Shown: positions 17,173 through 26,713 of the stretch, piece after piece
Position numbering within the stretch: position 1 is the first letter of the stretch
Layout of the letters: each line of letters begins with the position of its first letter
Source: PFJX01 sp964542455
GTDB lineage: Bacteria > Pseudomonadota > Gammaproteobacteria > Burkholderiales > Thiobacillaceae
DNA: 64,000 bases
Assembly: GCA_964542455.1 (NCBI GenBank)
Contig: CAZIUC010000005.1
Location: forward strand, 82,941 to 146,940
Direction of reading: 5' to 3'
Translations under genes and position numbers: made by a program
Notes under the pieces: model-generated
The model's input: only the letters and a program-made list of their open reading frames with translations
Databases searched by the model: none
Told to the model about the DNA's origin: nothing

Positions 17173-17252
17173 CCATCTGTCTACCCGCCTCAAGTTTTCC
17201 GGCGTTCCGCCGTAACATCGCAGGCATCTTGAGAAATTAGGGAAACGAAGTC

Positions 17253-18584
17253 ATGCCAAAACCGGTTATGGCAAAGGAAGCGAGCGCCACCGCCTTTGTC
17301 GAGTGGTTCCGCGCGGCGGCGCCTTATATCCATGCTTTTCGCGACAAGACTTTCGTACTGGCATTCGGCGGCGAGGCGATGTTGCGCGAGGACTTCGTCG
17401 ATCTGGTCTACGACATCAATCTGCTCAATGCGCTCGGGGTACGTCTGGTGCTGGTGCATGGCGTGCGGCCACAGGTGGAGGAGCGCTTGGCCGCCGAGGC
17501 ACAGTACGTGCGTGGCCGCCGTGTGACCGATGCCGATGCCCTGGAGCACGTCAAGGATGCGGTCGGCTCGGTGCGGGTGGATATCGAGAGCATGCTCTCC
17601 GTCGGCCTGCCCAACACTCCGATGGCTGGCGCCGAGATACGCGTCGCTTCCGGCAATTACGTCACAGCGCAGCCAGCCGGGGTGGTGGATGGTGTCGATC
17701 TGCTATTTACCGGCGAGGTGCGCAAGATCGCGGTCGCCCCCATTCGTGATCGACTCGACGCCGGCGAGATCGTCCTGCTCTCACCGATCGGCTATTCCCC
17801 CACCGGGGAAGTGTTCAACCTGACCCTGGAGGAAGTGGCCACCCAGGCCGCCATCTCGCTGGCGGCGGACAAACTGGTGTTCATCCTCGACCATGGCGAC
17901 ACCGTCGATGGCAAAGGGCGCCGCATCAACCGGGTGACCGCCGCGCAGGTATCCAGATTGCTGCGTGACCTGCCGGAAGGCGACATGGCGCTGTATCTGC
18001 CGCACGCCGCGCATGCCTGCAAGAAAGGCGTGGCCAAGGTGCATCTGGTCAGCGCGGATGTCGATGGTGCTCTGCTGATGGAACTGTTCACCCATGCCGG
18101 CGTCGGCACCATGGTTACGCGCCAGTCGGTTGAAAGCCTGCGTCCGGCGAGTATCGATGACGTCGGCGGCATCCTCTCGGTGATCGAACCGCTGGAGGCT
18201 GACGGCATCCTGGTGCGGCGTTCACGCGAGTTGCTGGAACAGGAGGTGGAACAGTTTTTCGTTGATGAACTGGACGGTCGCGTCGTCGGTTGCGTGGCGC
18301 TCTACCCGTTCCCCGAAGTACAGGCGGCCGAGATGGCCTGTCTGGCGGTGGCGCCGGGATTCCAGCGCGGCGGGCGCGGTGACGCGCTGCTCGCCATGGT
18401 CGAGGACGCCGCGCGGGAGCTCGGCCTGACCCAGTTGTTCGTGCTCACCACGCGCACCGCGCACTGGTTCATCGAACGCGGCTTCGCGCTGGGTAGCCTG
18501 GAAGATCTGCCGGCGCCGCGCCAGGCCATGTACAACTGGCAACGGCGCTCCAAGGTGTTGGTGAAAAAGCTGGAAGTAGCATGA
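17253..18584 (+). CDS. argA: N-acetylglutamate synthase
   Basis: ArgA makes N-acetylglutamate from glutamate and acetyl-CoA, the first step of arginine synthesis. The 443-residue protein joins an N-terminal amino-acid-kinase domain (about 30-285, beginning KTFVLAFGGEAML) to a C-terminal GNAT domain (about 300-440, with CLAVAPGFQRGGRGDALL). This is the classical proteobacterial ArgA architecture; the kinase part usually senses arginine. Its stop overlaps the start of the PhnD-like gene (ATGA), an odd partner. Confidence 0.94.
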   Translation: MPKPVMAKEASATAFVEWFRAAAPYIHAFRDKTFVLAFGGEAMLREDFVDLVYDINLLNALGVRLVLVHGVRPQVEERLAAEAQYVRGRRVTDADALEHVKDAVGSVRVDIESMLSVGLPNTPMAGAEIRVASGNYVTAQPAGVVDGVDLLFTGEVRKIAVAPIRDRLDAGEIVLLSPIGYSPTGEVFNLTLEEVATQAAISLAADKLVFILDHGDTVDGKGRRINRVTAAQVSRLLRDLPEGDMALYLPHAAHACKKGVAKVHLVSADVDGALLMELFTHAGVGTMVTRQSVESLRPASIDDVGGILSVIEPLEADGILVRRSRELLEQEVEQFFVDELDGRVVGCVALYPFPEVQAAEMACLAVAPGFQRGGRGDALLAMVEDAARELGLTQLFVLTTRTAHWFIERGFALGSLEDLPAPRQAMYNWQRRSKVLVKKLEVA

Positions 18585-19402
18585 AGCGAGCTATCGGCCT
18601 GCTGGTTGGCCTCCTGCTGGCGGTTACTGCGCAGGCCGCTCATGCCTTCACGCTAGGCGTCCTGCCCGTCCACAGCGCGTGGGTGCTGGCGGAGCGATAT
18701 GAACCGCTGCGCGCGTACCTGGAAAGTCATCTGAGGCAACCGGTGCGAATCGAAAGCGCGGCGGATTTCGCGCGCTTCCAGGCGCGTACCCTGAATGGTG
18801 ACTTCGACCTCACCCTCACTCCTTCGCATTTCGCGCGCCTGGCGCAGAAAGGCGCGGGGTTCCAGCCGCTCGCGCAATTCACTCCGGATCATGATGCGCT
18901 GCTGGTTTATTCGGCCGATCGCCCACTGACCGGAATCGGCGACCTGCGCGGCAAGCAATTGGCGGTGATCGACCGCCTCGCCGTCACCGTCATGGCCACC
19001 CTGAGCTATCTGGAAGAACAGGGTCTGGAAGCCGAACGCGACTATCGTGTCGCGGAGCATCGCACCCACGCCAGCGTCGCCTATTCGCTGGTAACCGGCC
19101 TCTCCGCGGCCGCCGTCACCACCAGCCAGGGCATGTTGCAGATCCCCGAGTATCTGCGCCACAAACTGGTGGTGCAGAAACACATCGCCGACATTCCCGC
19201 TTTCGTTTTCCTGGCCAAGCCCGATACGCCACGCATCCAGGTCGAGCACCTGAAAAAACTATTGCTGGATTTTCCGACCAAGGCTGAAGGTATCGATTTC
19301 CTGCGCGGCATTGGCTACACCAGCGTGGTCGAAGCCAACGAAACACGTTTGAAGCGGGCGGATGCCTATCTCAAGGCCACTCGCAAAGCCCTGTCACCCT
19401 GA
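18581..19402 (+). CDS. PhnD-like periplasmic substrate-binding protein
   Basis: This is a 273-residue protein with a signal peptide (MKRAIGLLVGLLLAVTAQAAHA) and a type II periplasmic binding fold of the phosphate/phosphonate PhnD group. FTLGVLPVHSAWVLAERYEPLRAYLE and the helix-strand DLRGKQLAVID are typical. No ABC transporter genes adjoin it. Instead its stop overlaps the start of a membrane GGDEF-EAL protein, so it is probably an extracytoplasmic ligand sensor for that protein rather than a transport component. The ligand is unknown. Confidence 0.8.
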   Translation: MKRAIGLLVGLLLAVTAQAAHAFTLGVLPVHSAWVLAERYEPLRAYLESHLRQPVRIESAADFARFQARTLNGDFDLTLTPSHFARLAQKGAGFQPLAQFTPDHDALLVYSADRPLTGIGDLRGKQLAVIDRLAVTVMATLSYLEEQGLEAERDYRVAEHRTHASVAYSLVTGLSAAAVTTSQGMLQIPEYLRHKLVVQKHIADIPAFVFLAKPDTPRIQVEHLKKLLLDFPTKAEGIDFLRGIGYTSVVEANETRLKRADAYLKATRKALSP

Positions 19403-21813
19403 TGCACAGCTATCTGCACCCACCTCTCTGGCTCAAGCTCACTCTGGCCGGTCTGCTGGTTGAAGCGTTGATCCTGGGCCTTCTGGTGCTCAGCAATGTG
19501 CGCCTGACCGAGGATGAACTCATAGGCAAAACCCGGCTCCGGGTGGACAGCGCGATTCCCCTGCTCAACGCCGCTCTGGCGCCGCGCCTGATGCAGCGCG
19601 ACTATGCCGCGCTGCAAGACGTTCTCAGCGAAGCGCGCGGCAACAATGCTTATCGCTACCTGGTTTTGCTGGGGCCGGATGGACACCGCCTGGCCGCATC
19701 CGGACTGGGCGCCGATGAAGCGCTGCCGGCGGCGGATGAGCGACTGAGCGCCGATGACCCCGTGTACGACACGGCGATACCCATTCGCCTCGCCGGAACT
19801 GAGTACGGGCGCTTGTATTTCGGTATCGCCACCGGCTTTCTCGTCGAGGCGCGCGCGCGCGTCCTGCGCCAGGGCGTCTATGCCGGCCTGGCGGCGGTGC
19901 TGTCGACGTTTTTCACCCTTGCACTGATCGGCTACCTGTTGACCCGCAGGCTGGCATTGCTCACCTCGGCCAGCCGGGCACTGGCCGCGGGCGATTTCAC
20001 CGCCCGCCTGCCCGCTCCCGCGCTCGACGAAGTGGGCCGTCTAGCCACCGCTTTCCAGGAAATGGCGCGGCAATTGCATAGCCGCATTACCGCGCTTCAC
20101 GAATCGGAAGAACGCACGAAAACCTACCTGGCCGAGTCGGACGCCGAGCATGCGCGTTTGCAAGCCCTGCTTTCCGCGATGAATCTGGGCATCCTGTTTG
20201 TCGGCGCGGATGGTCGTGTGGTCTATCACAACCCCGCGTTCAACCGCCTCTGGCTGATCCCTGAAACGGAGGATCTGGTGGGCTGGCCACCGCGCGAGGT
20301 ATTCGCCCGCGGCGACTGCCAACTGCAGCAGCCCGGTTCGTTCGCCGAACACATCGAGACCATCCTGGCTGGGCGCGAACAGGGTGAGATACTGGATCTC
20401 GCGGTGAAAGACGGCCGCATCGCCACCCAGTTGAGTTACCCGGTATTCGAGCGCGATGGTCATTTCATCGGCCACCTCTGGATCTACGAGGACGTGACGC
20501 GCGAACGCCAGACCGCCGAACAACTGCTCTACCTGGCTGAACGCGACTCGCTCACCGGCCTGTTCAACCGGCACCGTTTCCAGATCGAGCTGGAGCGCAC
20601 GCTGGCCGAAACCGTGCGCCAGGACAGTCCCACTTCGCTGCTTTATTTCGATCTCGACGAATTCAAGGCGATCAACGACCACTTCGGCCATACCGTCGGG
20701 GACGCGCTGCTGATCCGTGTGGCCGGCGAGGTTTCCGGTCTCATCCGCAAGAACGAGATGTTGTTTCGTCTCGGCGGCGACGAATTCGCCGTGCTCCTGC
20801 CCTACGCGGAAGAAGCTCAGGCGCAAGCCCTGGCCGAGCGTATCGTGCGCGCCATCGCCGCGATCCCCTTCCGCTTCGATGGACGCACCCTGCATATTTC
20901 ATCCAGTCTCGGCATCGCGCTCTTCCCGTTCCATGCCTCCGACCAGGATCAACTGGTTGCATGCGCCGACGCCGCCATGTACCAGGCCAAACAGGCTGGC
21001 AAAAACGCCTGGCGCCTGTATCGCGCCGATCTCGACACCGCCCCGGAAATGGTCAATCGTCTGTCCTGGAACGAGCGTCTGGCACGGGCACTCGCCAACA
21101 ACTTGTTCGAGTTGCATTTTCAGGGCGTCTACCAGGTGCACAACCGCCAGCTTTCCCACCTGGAAGCTCTGATTCGTTTGCGCGACGAAACCACGGGCGA
21201 ACTGGTCTCTCCCGGCCAGTTCATCCCGGTGGCGGAAAAGAGCAACAAGATTCTGGAAATCGACCGCTGGGTGCTCGCCCAGGTGGTGCTCCTGCTCGCC
21301 ACCCATCCGGCCGGCCCGGCCATCGCCGTCAACATCTCCGGCCGTTCCTTCGACGATCCCGGACTGCCCGGCTATATCGCCGATCTGCTGCACAGCCGGA
21401 ACATCAACCCGGCGCGCTTGCTGATCGAAGTCACGGAAACCGCCGCCGTGTCCGATCTCACCGACGCCCAGCGCTTCATCGGCGCGCTCCGGGCGACCGG
21501 TTGCGGGGTCTGCCTGGACGACTTCGGCGCCGGCTTCGCGTCCTTTGCCTACCTCAAGCACATCCTTGTCGACACCATCAAACTCGACGGCATGTTCATT
21601 CGCGACCTGCCGCATGACCATGAAAACCAGGTGTTCGTGCGCGGCATGGTGGAAGTCGCGCGCGGCCTCGGCAAACGCACGGTGGCGGAATTCGTGGAAG
21701 ACGCGGCCACCCTGAATTTGCTCACCGAATTGGGTGTCGATATGGCCCAGGGCTACCATCTCGACCGCCCGCAAGCCGATCATCCCGCGCTACGGCGGGA
21801 AGTCGGGGTGTGA
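19402..21813 (+). CDS. Membrane HAMP-PAS-GGDEF-EAL c-di-GMP signalling protein
   Basis: This 803-residue protein has a transmembrane helix near residues 10-30, a periplasmic domain and a second helix at about 155-180. HAMP (about 180-235), coiled coil, PAS (about 250-370), GGDEF (about 380-540) and EAL (about 555-795) domains follow. The GGDEF motif is intact at 458-462. In the EAL domain EAL is at 588-590, with IEVTETA, DDFGAG, KLDG and AEFVED (usually AEGVE). Both cyclase and phosphodiesterase activity are therefore possible. Its start overlaps the stop of the PhnD-like protein by 1 nt (TGATG), suggesting a sensor pair. Confidence 0.9.
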   Translation: MHSYLHPPLWLKLTLAGLLVEALILGLLVLSNVRLTEDELIGKTRLRVDSAIPLLNAALAPRLMQRDYAALQDVLSEARGNNAYRYLVLLGPDGHRLAASGLGADEALPAADERLSADDPVYDTAIPIRLAGTEYGRLYFGIATGFLVEARARVLRQGVYAGLAAVLSTFFTLALIGYLLTRRLALLTSASRALAAGDFTARLPAPALDEVGRLATAFQEMARQLHSRITALHESEERTKTYLAESDAEHARLQALLSAMNLGILFVGADGRVVYHNPAFNRLWLIPETEDLVGWPPREVFARGDCQLQQPGSFAEHIETILAGREQGEILDLAVKDGRIATQLSYPVFERDGHFIGHLWIYEDVTRERQTAEQLLYLAERDSLTGLFNRHRFQIELERTLAETVRQDSPTSLLYFDLDEFKAINDHFGHTVGDALLIRVAGEVSGLIRKNEMLFRLGGDEFAVLLPYAEEAQAQALAERIVRAIAAIPFRFDGRTLHISSSLGIALFPFHASDQDQLVACADAAMYQAKQAGKNAWRLYRADLDTAPEMVNRLSWNERLARALANNLFELHFQGVYQVHNRQLSHLEALIRLRDETTGELVSPGQFIPVAEKSNKILEIDRWVLAQVVLLLATHPAGPAIAVNISGRSFDDPGLPGYIADLLHSRNINPARLLIEVTETAAVSDLTDAQRFIGALRATGCGVCLDDFGAGFASFAYLKHILVDTIKLDGMFIRDLPHDHENQVFVRGMVEVARGLGKRTVAEFVEDAATLNLLTELGVDMAQGYHLDRPQADHPALRREVGV

Positions 21814-21889
21814 ACAACCCGTTACGATCAAGCAAGAGTAGCCAGAGGCAACCCTCCCGACACCCAGGCGCCCAAAGGACCAGACCCTT

Positions 21890-22792
21890 ATGAACCCGCT
21901 CCAGCAAGACAACGCCGCCACCCTGACGCGCCTGCATGACCTCGATCGCGCCATCGCCAGCCACGCCACCTGGCTGGCGCGCTTCAATCGGCAACTGATT
22001 TGTCGGGAAGCGGCCAGCGCCGACGATCTGGCCGAGGACGCCCATACCCGCTGCCGCTTCGGCGCTTGGTTCTACTCCGCGGGCCAGGCCGATCTGGCGG
22101 AGGCGTCCAGTCTTGCCGCCATCGAATCCGCGCATCGCTCCATGCATGATATCGCCCGCCACCTGCTCGCCTGCCAGGCCTCCGGCGAGTCCGTGCCGGG
22201 TGACGATTACGATGCCTTCACCGCGATTGCCAACCAATTCCGGCAATTGCTGCGCCGCCTTGAACTCGATTTGATGGGCCGTCTCGGCGCGGTGGACAAC
22301 CTCACCGGGGTATGGAACCGGCAGGCCGTGAATCTGCGTCTGGCGGAGGAAATTGAACGGGTGCAGCGTACGCACCAGCCCTGCGCCGTCTGTTACGCCG
22401 ACCTGGACGACTTCGGTCGTTTCAACGAAGCGCACGGGCAGCGCCTGGGCGATGCCATGCTGAAAGCCGTCGCCAGTTTTTTCGCCGACCATCTGCGCCG
22501 CTACGACACTATTTTCCGCATCGGCGGCGAAGAGTTCCTGCTCTGCCTGCCCAGCACCGACATCATCCAGGCCGGCGTCCTTATCGACCGCCTGCGCGTC
22601 AGCCTGGCCGCCCACACCTTCACCCTGGAGGGCCATCCGCTGCGGCTCACCGCCTCGTTCGGCGTGGTCGCCCTGGAGCCCGTTTTCTTCATCGACGAAA
22701 CCCTGGAACGGGTGGAACGCGCCCAACTCATCGCCAAAGCCGAGGGCGGCAATCAGGTTTGTGTGTGGCGGGACGAGTGGGAAAAACCGTAG
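21890..22792 (+). CDS. Zinc-sensing diguanylate cyclase (CZB-GGDEF, DgcZ-like)
   Basis: This is a 300-residue cytoplasmic protein. The N-terminal chemoreceptor zinc-binding (CZB) domain has H25, C55, H82 and H86, the same spacing as the 3His-1Cys zinc site of E. coli DgcZ. The C-terminal GGDEF domain has the active-site GGEEF at 212-216 and DLDDFGRFN for Mg2+/GTP. Zinc is expected to inhibit c-di-GMP synthesis. The TAG stop codon belongs to a palindromic repeat whose other arm supplies the stop of the convergent mshN. The position next to the MSHA locus suggests control of pilus or biofilm behaviour. Confidence 0.9.
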   Translation: MNPLQQDNAATLTRLHDLDRAIASHATWLARFNRQLICREAASADDLAEDAHTRCRFGAWFYSAGQADLAEASSLAAIESAHRSMHDIARHLLACQASGESVPGDDYDAFTAIANQFRQLLRRLELDLMGRLGAVDNLTGVWNRQAVNLRLAEEIERVQRTHQPCAVCYADLDDFGRFNEAHGQRLGDAMLKAVASFFADHLRRYDTIFRIGGEEFLLCLPSTDIIQAGVLIDRLRVSLAAHTFTLEGHPLRLTASFGVVALEPVFFIDETLERVERAQLIAKAEGGNQVCVWRDEWEKP

Positions 22793-22861
22793 GAGGCCCG
22801 TTTGCGAGCCGATTGCGACGGATGCGCCGCGTGGGTCGGCCCGGAAACGGGCCTCCTACGG
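22787..22861. repeat. Palindromic repeat supplying both stops of convergent genes
   Basis: CCGTAGGAGGCCCGTTT and its exact 17-bp reverse complement bound a 75-bp element, with a GC-rich interior. The CCGTAG of the left arm gives the last codon and TAG stop of the diguanylate cyclase gene. The same hexamer on the other strand gives the stop of mshN. It is likely a bidirectional terminator hairpin. Confidence 0.9.
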
Positions 22862-23914
22862 TGCTAAATCCCCCGCCTTCCTCGCCGCGAACTCCCTTAC
22901 TTCCGTATTGAGTTTGGTCTGCAAGGCACGCTGATACGCGGCGGCGGCATCCGGGCGTTGCCCGATTTGTTCCAGCGACACGGCCAGGCCTATCCACCAG
23001 GGGCCGTAATTCGGATTCAAACGCGCGGCTTCGCGATAGGCCCGCGCCGCTTCCTCAGGATGGCCGGACTTGCCAAGGACGCCGGCATAAAGCCCCCAAT
23101 AGGCGGCGTCCGGGCTCTTGCCGAGGCCGGCCTTCAAGATTGTGGCGGATTGAGACAGGTCCCCGCGTTGCAGATAAAGCTGACTTAAAGCCCGGTTGTA
23201 CCAGGCGTCATTCGCATGCAGTTGCATGCCCTCGCGCAGCAGGGTTTCTCCGCGCGCCACATCGCCAGCCTCCAAGCTCAAGGCAATCAGTGTCTGCCGC
23301 GCCTGGTCGTGATTCGAATCCAGACGCAGTGTGGCCTCCAATCCTTCCAGCGCGTCGTGTCCACGCCCCTGCTCGATCAGGTGTGCCGCCTGGCGCCAGG
23401 CTTGCTCCGCCTGTTCACGCGGCGTCAGCGCCCGGATTTCCTTGATGACCTTGGGCTGGCGCGGTTCGGGCAGGTGAGTATCGAGACGGGCCGCGATAGC
23501 GGAAGGGGCGTGGATGGGGGCTGCGTCATTGACGTTGTTGTGAGCGTCGCGCTGGACCCCACGCGTAGGCTCGGGCCTGGCACTGGTCCCAACCGTCGCG
23601 ACCACCGTTTCCGCTCCCGAATCCGTGGGATATGAGGAAGTTGGGCTGCCCAGTGTTTCGCTCAAACGCAACTGTGGCGTGGCTTCCTGTGGGGTGGCTT
23701 CTCGCGGTGTAGGCGGCGCGTTTGGGGCTTCCGGCTTCGCGGCGAGCCAGAACCACCCGGCGCCGCCCAGGCTGGCGATCAGCAGCGCGAAGAACCAGGG
23801 CCAGCGACGACGCGTCGGCTCCAGGCTGGTCTGTATGGCCCGCACACCGGAGAGCGGGGTCGGTGAGGTACCTTTCCGGTCGAGATCCTTGAGGACGCGG
23901 TTGATGACGCTCAT
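22856..23914 (-). CDS. mshN: MSHA biogenesis protein MshN (TPR protein)
   Basis: This 352-residue protein starts MSVINRVLKDLDRKG, typical of MshN. A single membrane helix (RRWPWFFALLIASLGGAGWFW, about 36-56) is followed by a low-complexity linker to about residue 165. Tetratricopeptide repeats continue to the C-terminus (RGHDALEGLEATLRLDSNHD, and further units). It is the last gene of the msh locus. The start overlaps mshM by 4 nt. MshN is thought to act in the inner-membrane assembly platform; its exact role is not known. Confidence 0.85.
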   Translation of the reverse strand: MSVINRVLKDLDRKGTSPTPLSGVRAIQTSLEPTRRRWPWFFALLIASLGGAGWFWLAAKPEAPNAPPTPREATPQEATPQLRLSETLGSPTSSYPTDSGAETVVATVGTSARPEPTRGVQRDAHNNVNDAAPIHAPSAIAARLDTHLPEPRQPKVIKEIRALTPREQAEQAWRQAAHLIEQGRGHDALEGLEATLRLDSNHDQARQTLIALSLEAGDVARGETLLREGMQLHANDAWYNRALSQLYLQRGDLSQSATILKAGLGKSPDAAYWGLYAGVLGKSGHPEEAARAYREAARLNPNYGPWWIGLAVSLEQIGQRPDAAAAYQRALQTKLNTEVREFAARKAGDLAP

Positions 23915-24750
23915 ATGGGCAGCAGGCGATCAAAAAGTGTCAGCCGCGCGCCCGGCGTGTCGCGCCCGGCCAGGCGGACATGGCGTGGCGCCACCTGATC
24001 GGCGCCTTCACCGAAGGCCAGCATCAGCGCCTTGTGCGCCAGGATGTTGAGCAGGCGCGGTACGCCCTGGCTGGCCCGGTGCATCTTTTTCGCCGCGCTG
24101 GTCTGGAACAGTGGTTGGGTGGCACCGGCCAGGTTGCCGCGGTGCATCAGGTAGGCCGGGGTCTCCGCGCTGGAGAGCGGCGTGAGTTGGTCATGGAAAG
24201 CGATGCGACTCTTGATCTGGCGTACCGAAGGGTCGTTCAAGCGCGTATCAAGCTCGGGTTGGCCGAACAGGACGATCTGCAACAACTTGCGTTTCTCCGT
24301 TTCCAGATTGGAAATCAGGCGCAATGCTTCCAGGCTTTCCAGGGGGATGGCCTGGGCCTCGTCGATCAGCGCGACGGCGCGGCGGCCGCTCCGCGCCAGT
24401 TCCAATACCCGCATTTCCAGCGCCTTGGTGAGGCCGTAGGCCAGACTGCGCTTCATGCCGCCACCCAGTTCCGCGAGCAGGGCGTGGTTGAGGGCCGCCG
24501 GGGTGAGATGCGGGTTGGGAATGTAGGCGGTTGCCCAGCGCTCGGCGTCCAGGTGATTGAGCAGGTAGCGGCACAGCAAGGTCTTGCCGGAACCGACCTC
24601 GCCGACGAGCTTGATCAAGCCCTCGCCCGAGTCCAGCGCCACCAGCAGCGTGTTGAGCGCCGCCTGGGTGCCGGCACCGGGAAAGAAATAGCCGGTGTCC
24701 GGGGTCAGGCCGAAAGGGAATTCCTTCAGGCCGAAATGGGCGAGGTACAT
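23911..24750 (-). CDS. mshM: MSHA biogenesis ATPase MshM (ExeA-like AAA)
   Basis: This is a 279-residue AAA ATPase of the ExeA/GspA family. MYLAHFGLKEFPFGLTPD is the family start. Walker A is GEVGSGKTLLCRYLL (about 50-64), and Walker B is VALIDEAQAIPLE. In related systems such ATPases help the secretin pass through peptidoglycan. It overlaps mshN by 4 nt and is separated from mshL by 187 bp filled with a repeat. Confidence 0.9.
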   Translation of the reverse strand: MYLAHFGLKEFPFGLTPDTGYFFPGAGTQAALNTLLVALDSGEGLIKLVGEVGSGKTLLCRYLLNHLDAERWATAYIPNPHLTPAALNHALLAELGGGMKRSLAYGLTKALEMRVLELARSGRRAVALIDEAQAIPLESLEALRLISNLETEKRKLLQIVLFGQPELDTRLNDPSVRQIKSRIAFHDQLTPLSSAETPAYLMHRGNLAGATQPLFQTSAAKKMHRASQGVPRLLNILAHKALMLAFGEGADQVAPRHVRLAGRDTPGARLTLFDRLLPI

Positions 24751-24755
24751 CCCGC

Positions 24756-24918
24756 TCCCCCCCCTTTCAAGGCGCTTTTCTCGTTAACGGGTGATGCGGC
24801 GGAAAGCGCCCGAGAGCGTGGCATCCCCCTTTGCCAGAGTGGGAATGAGGAGGATTTGGCGACATTGGCCTGGGCCACCGCCTCAGAAATTCCCCCTTTG
24901 AAAAAGGGGGGTGAAGGG
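24756..24918. repeat. C-rich hairpin repeat between mshL and mshM
   Basis: A C-rich block with CCCCTTT at the left and CCCCCTTTGAAAAAGGGGGG at 24892-24911 fills most of the 187-bp gap in the msh operon. The same type of element occurs at 37844-37943 between mshE and mshG and, in part, at the 5' end of mshP. It may influence transcript processing within the operon. Confidence 0.65.
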
Positions 24919-24937
24919 CGCGTTGCGTGGGCGGCCA

Positions 24938-26713
24938 TTAGCGCGCGGCCGGCGCGGCGGAAAACTCCCGCACCCGCTCTCCGGCCTCGCGCACGGTTTC
25001 CAGCCAGTCCGATTGCTGTTTGATCAGCGTGGGTTTGAGCAGGATCACCAATTCCTGCTTCAGGCGCGAAGCATTGCTGTTCTTGAAGAACAGGCCGAGG
25101 CCGGGGATGTCGCCCAAGCCGGGCACAGCACTGTCGGCATCGTGCGATTCACGTTTCATCAGGCCGCCGATGGCGGCGATTTCGCCGTCTTTCAAGCGCA
25201 CGATGCTGTCGGTTTCCGAGACGGTGCTTTTCGCCAAGGGCAGGGAGAACTCACCGATTTGAGAACCAAGGTTGATGATTTTCGAATCGGTGACGACCTG
25301 GCTAACCGAAGGATGCACATGCAGGATGATGTGGTCCAGCTCGTCGATCTGCGGCGTCACGTCCAGGGCGATGCCGGAGAAGAACGGCTGCGTGGTCACG
25401 GTGGGTGAGGTTGTGGAAGTCGTTCCGGTGGTTGTGGTGGTAGTGATTTCCGTGATGAAAAACTCGTCGGTACCCACCTTGAGCACCGCTTTCTGGTTGT
25501 TCAAGGCGGCGATGCGCGGACTTGACAACACCTGCACGCCACCCTGGGTTTCCAGGAAATTGAGCAGCGCCGCGAAGCTGCCGGTCTGGAATGCCAGGCC
25601 GAACACGCCGGCGGATGTGGCGGTCGTCCCGCTGGTGGCGGGAAGACCGGTGGCGAGCAGTGCGCCCAGGGTGGTGGAAGGCGCGGCGCCGGGCACGGGG
25701 AAACGAGTGGTATCCGCGCCCTTGGACCAGCGTTGCGCGCCATTGTTGAAGTTGGCCCAGTTGATGCCGCTCTGGGCCCCTTCGTTGAGGGTCACCTCGA
25801 TGATCTTGGCCTCGATCATGACCTGGCGTTCCACCGCCAGCTTGGCGGCCTTGAGGTATTCCGTGATCTGCCGCTGTTCCGCCGGCAAGGCGCGAACCGC
25901 CAGCATGCCGGTGTGCGGGCTCACCACCACGCTACGCCCCGCCGGGCAGACTGTGGCGGGGGGTGTGGCACCTGCTTCCGCCGTTGGAGTGGCGCTGGAG
26001 CCGCTGGAGCCGCTGGAGCAGCCGATCAACAGGCCGACGGTCATGCGCAGTTCGGACCAAAAATCGGTGGCGACACTGGTGACGATGCGGCTGCTGTCGA
26101 CCTGGGTGGAACTGCCGCCCCCCCCGGTGGAGCTGGCGCCGCCGGATGAGTTCTTCCCGCTGGAGTCGGCGATGGAACCGGAAATTACGCGTAGTTCCGA
26201 TTTTCCCTGGCGTAGCCCGGAAGGGTAGTTGACGGCATAAAAACGGGTCTGCGCGGTGAGCGGCTGCACAAAGATGCGGCTGCCATCGATGCGGTAGTCG
26301 TAGCCGTACAACTCGCGGATGGCGCTCATGGCTTCGGGCACGCTCACATCCTTGAGATTGACCGTGATATTCCCCGCCACTTCCGGATGCAGCAGCATGC
26401 TATAGCGGGTGCCGGAGGCGATTCCCAGGAATACTTGCTGCGCCGACGCATTGTTCACCGAGAGGTCGAAGCGTGGTTCCACCGGTTGTGCGACGGTTCT
26501 GGGCAACTCCAGCTTGCTCTCCGGCGCCAGGGCGGCCACCACGGCGGGTGGCAGGGGCGCGGGTTTTGTCGCCGCGGCGGCTTTGCGCATTTCTTCCTGG
26601 ATGGCCGACAGAGCGGGTTTCTCCTTGACCTGGGCGCAGCCTGAGAGAGCAAGCGCGGCAAAGAGTAGTGTGGAAATGGTGTGCCGGCTGAGCGTGGCTG
26701 CTGTTTTGTTCAT
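24938..26713 (-). CDS. mshL: MSHA pilus secretin MshL
   Basis: This is the outer-membrane secretin through which the pilus emerges. The 591-residue protein starts MNKTAATLSRHTISTLLFAALALSGC with a lipobox (LSGC), so it is probably a lipoprotein. An N-terminal secretin short domain (FDLSVNNASAQQVFLGIA) and STN/N1-like domains follow. The C-terminal secretin core has GVQVLSSPRIAALNNQKAVLKVG and VPGLGDIPGLGLFFKNS. The ATG at 26713 has GGAG upstream and an ATGA overlap with mshK; an upstream open extension is unrelated. A Ser/Gly-rich stretch lies between the STN and core domains. Confidence 0.94.
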   Translation of the reverse strand: MNKTAATLSRHTISTLLFAALALSGCAQVKEKPALSAIQEEMRKAAAATKPAPLPPAVVAALAPESKLELPRTVAQPVEPRFDLSVNNASAQQVFLGIASGTRYSMLLHPEVAGNITVNLKDVSVPEAMSAIRELYGYDYRIDGSRIFVQPLTAQTRFYAVNYPSGLRQGKSELRVISGSIADSSGKNSSGGASSTGGGGSSTQVDSSRIVTSVATDFWSELRMTVGLLIGCSSGSSGSSATPTAEAGATPPATVCPAGRSVVVSPHTGMLAVRALPAEQRQITEYLKAAKLAVERQVMIEAKIIEVTLNEGAQSGINWANFNNGAQRWSKGADTTRFPVPGAAPSTTLGALLATGLPATSGTTATSAGVFGLAFQTGSFAALLNFLETQGGVQVLSSPRIAALNNQKAVLKVGTDEFFITEITTTTTTGTTSTTSPTVTTQPFFSGIALDVTPQIDELDHIILHVHPSVSQVVTDSKIINLGSQIGEFSLPLAKSTVSETDSIVRLKDGEIAAIGGLMKRESHDADSAVPGLGDIPGLGLFFKNSNASRLKQELVILLKPTLIKQQSDWLETVREAGERVREFSAAPAAR

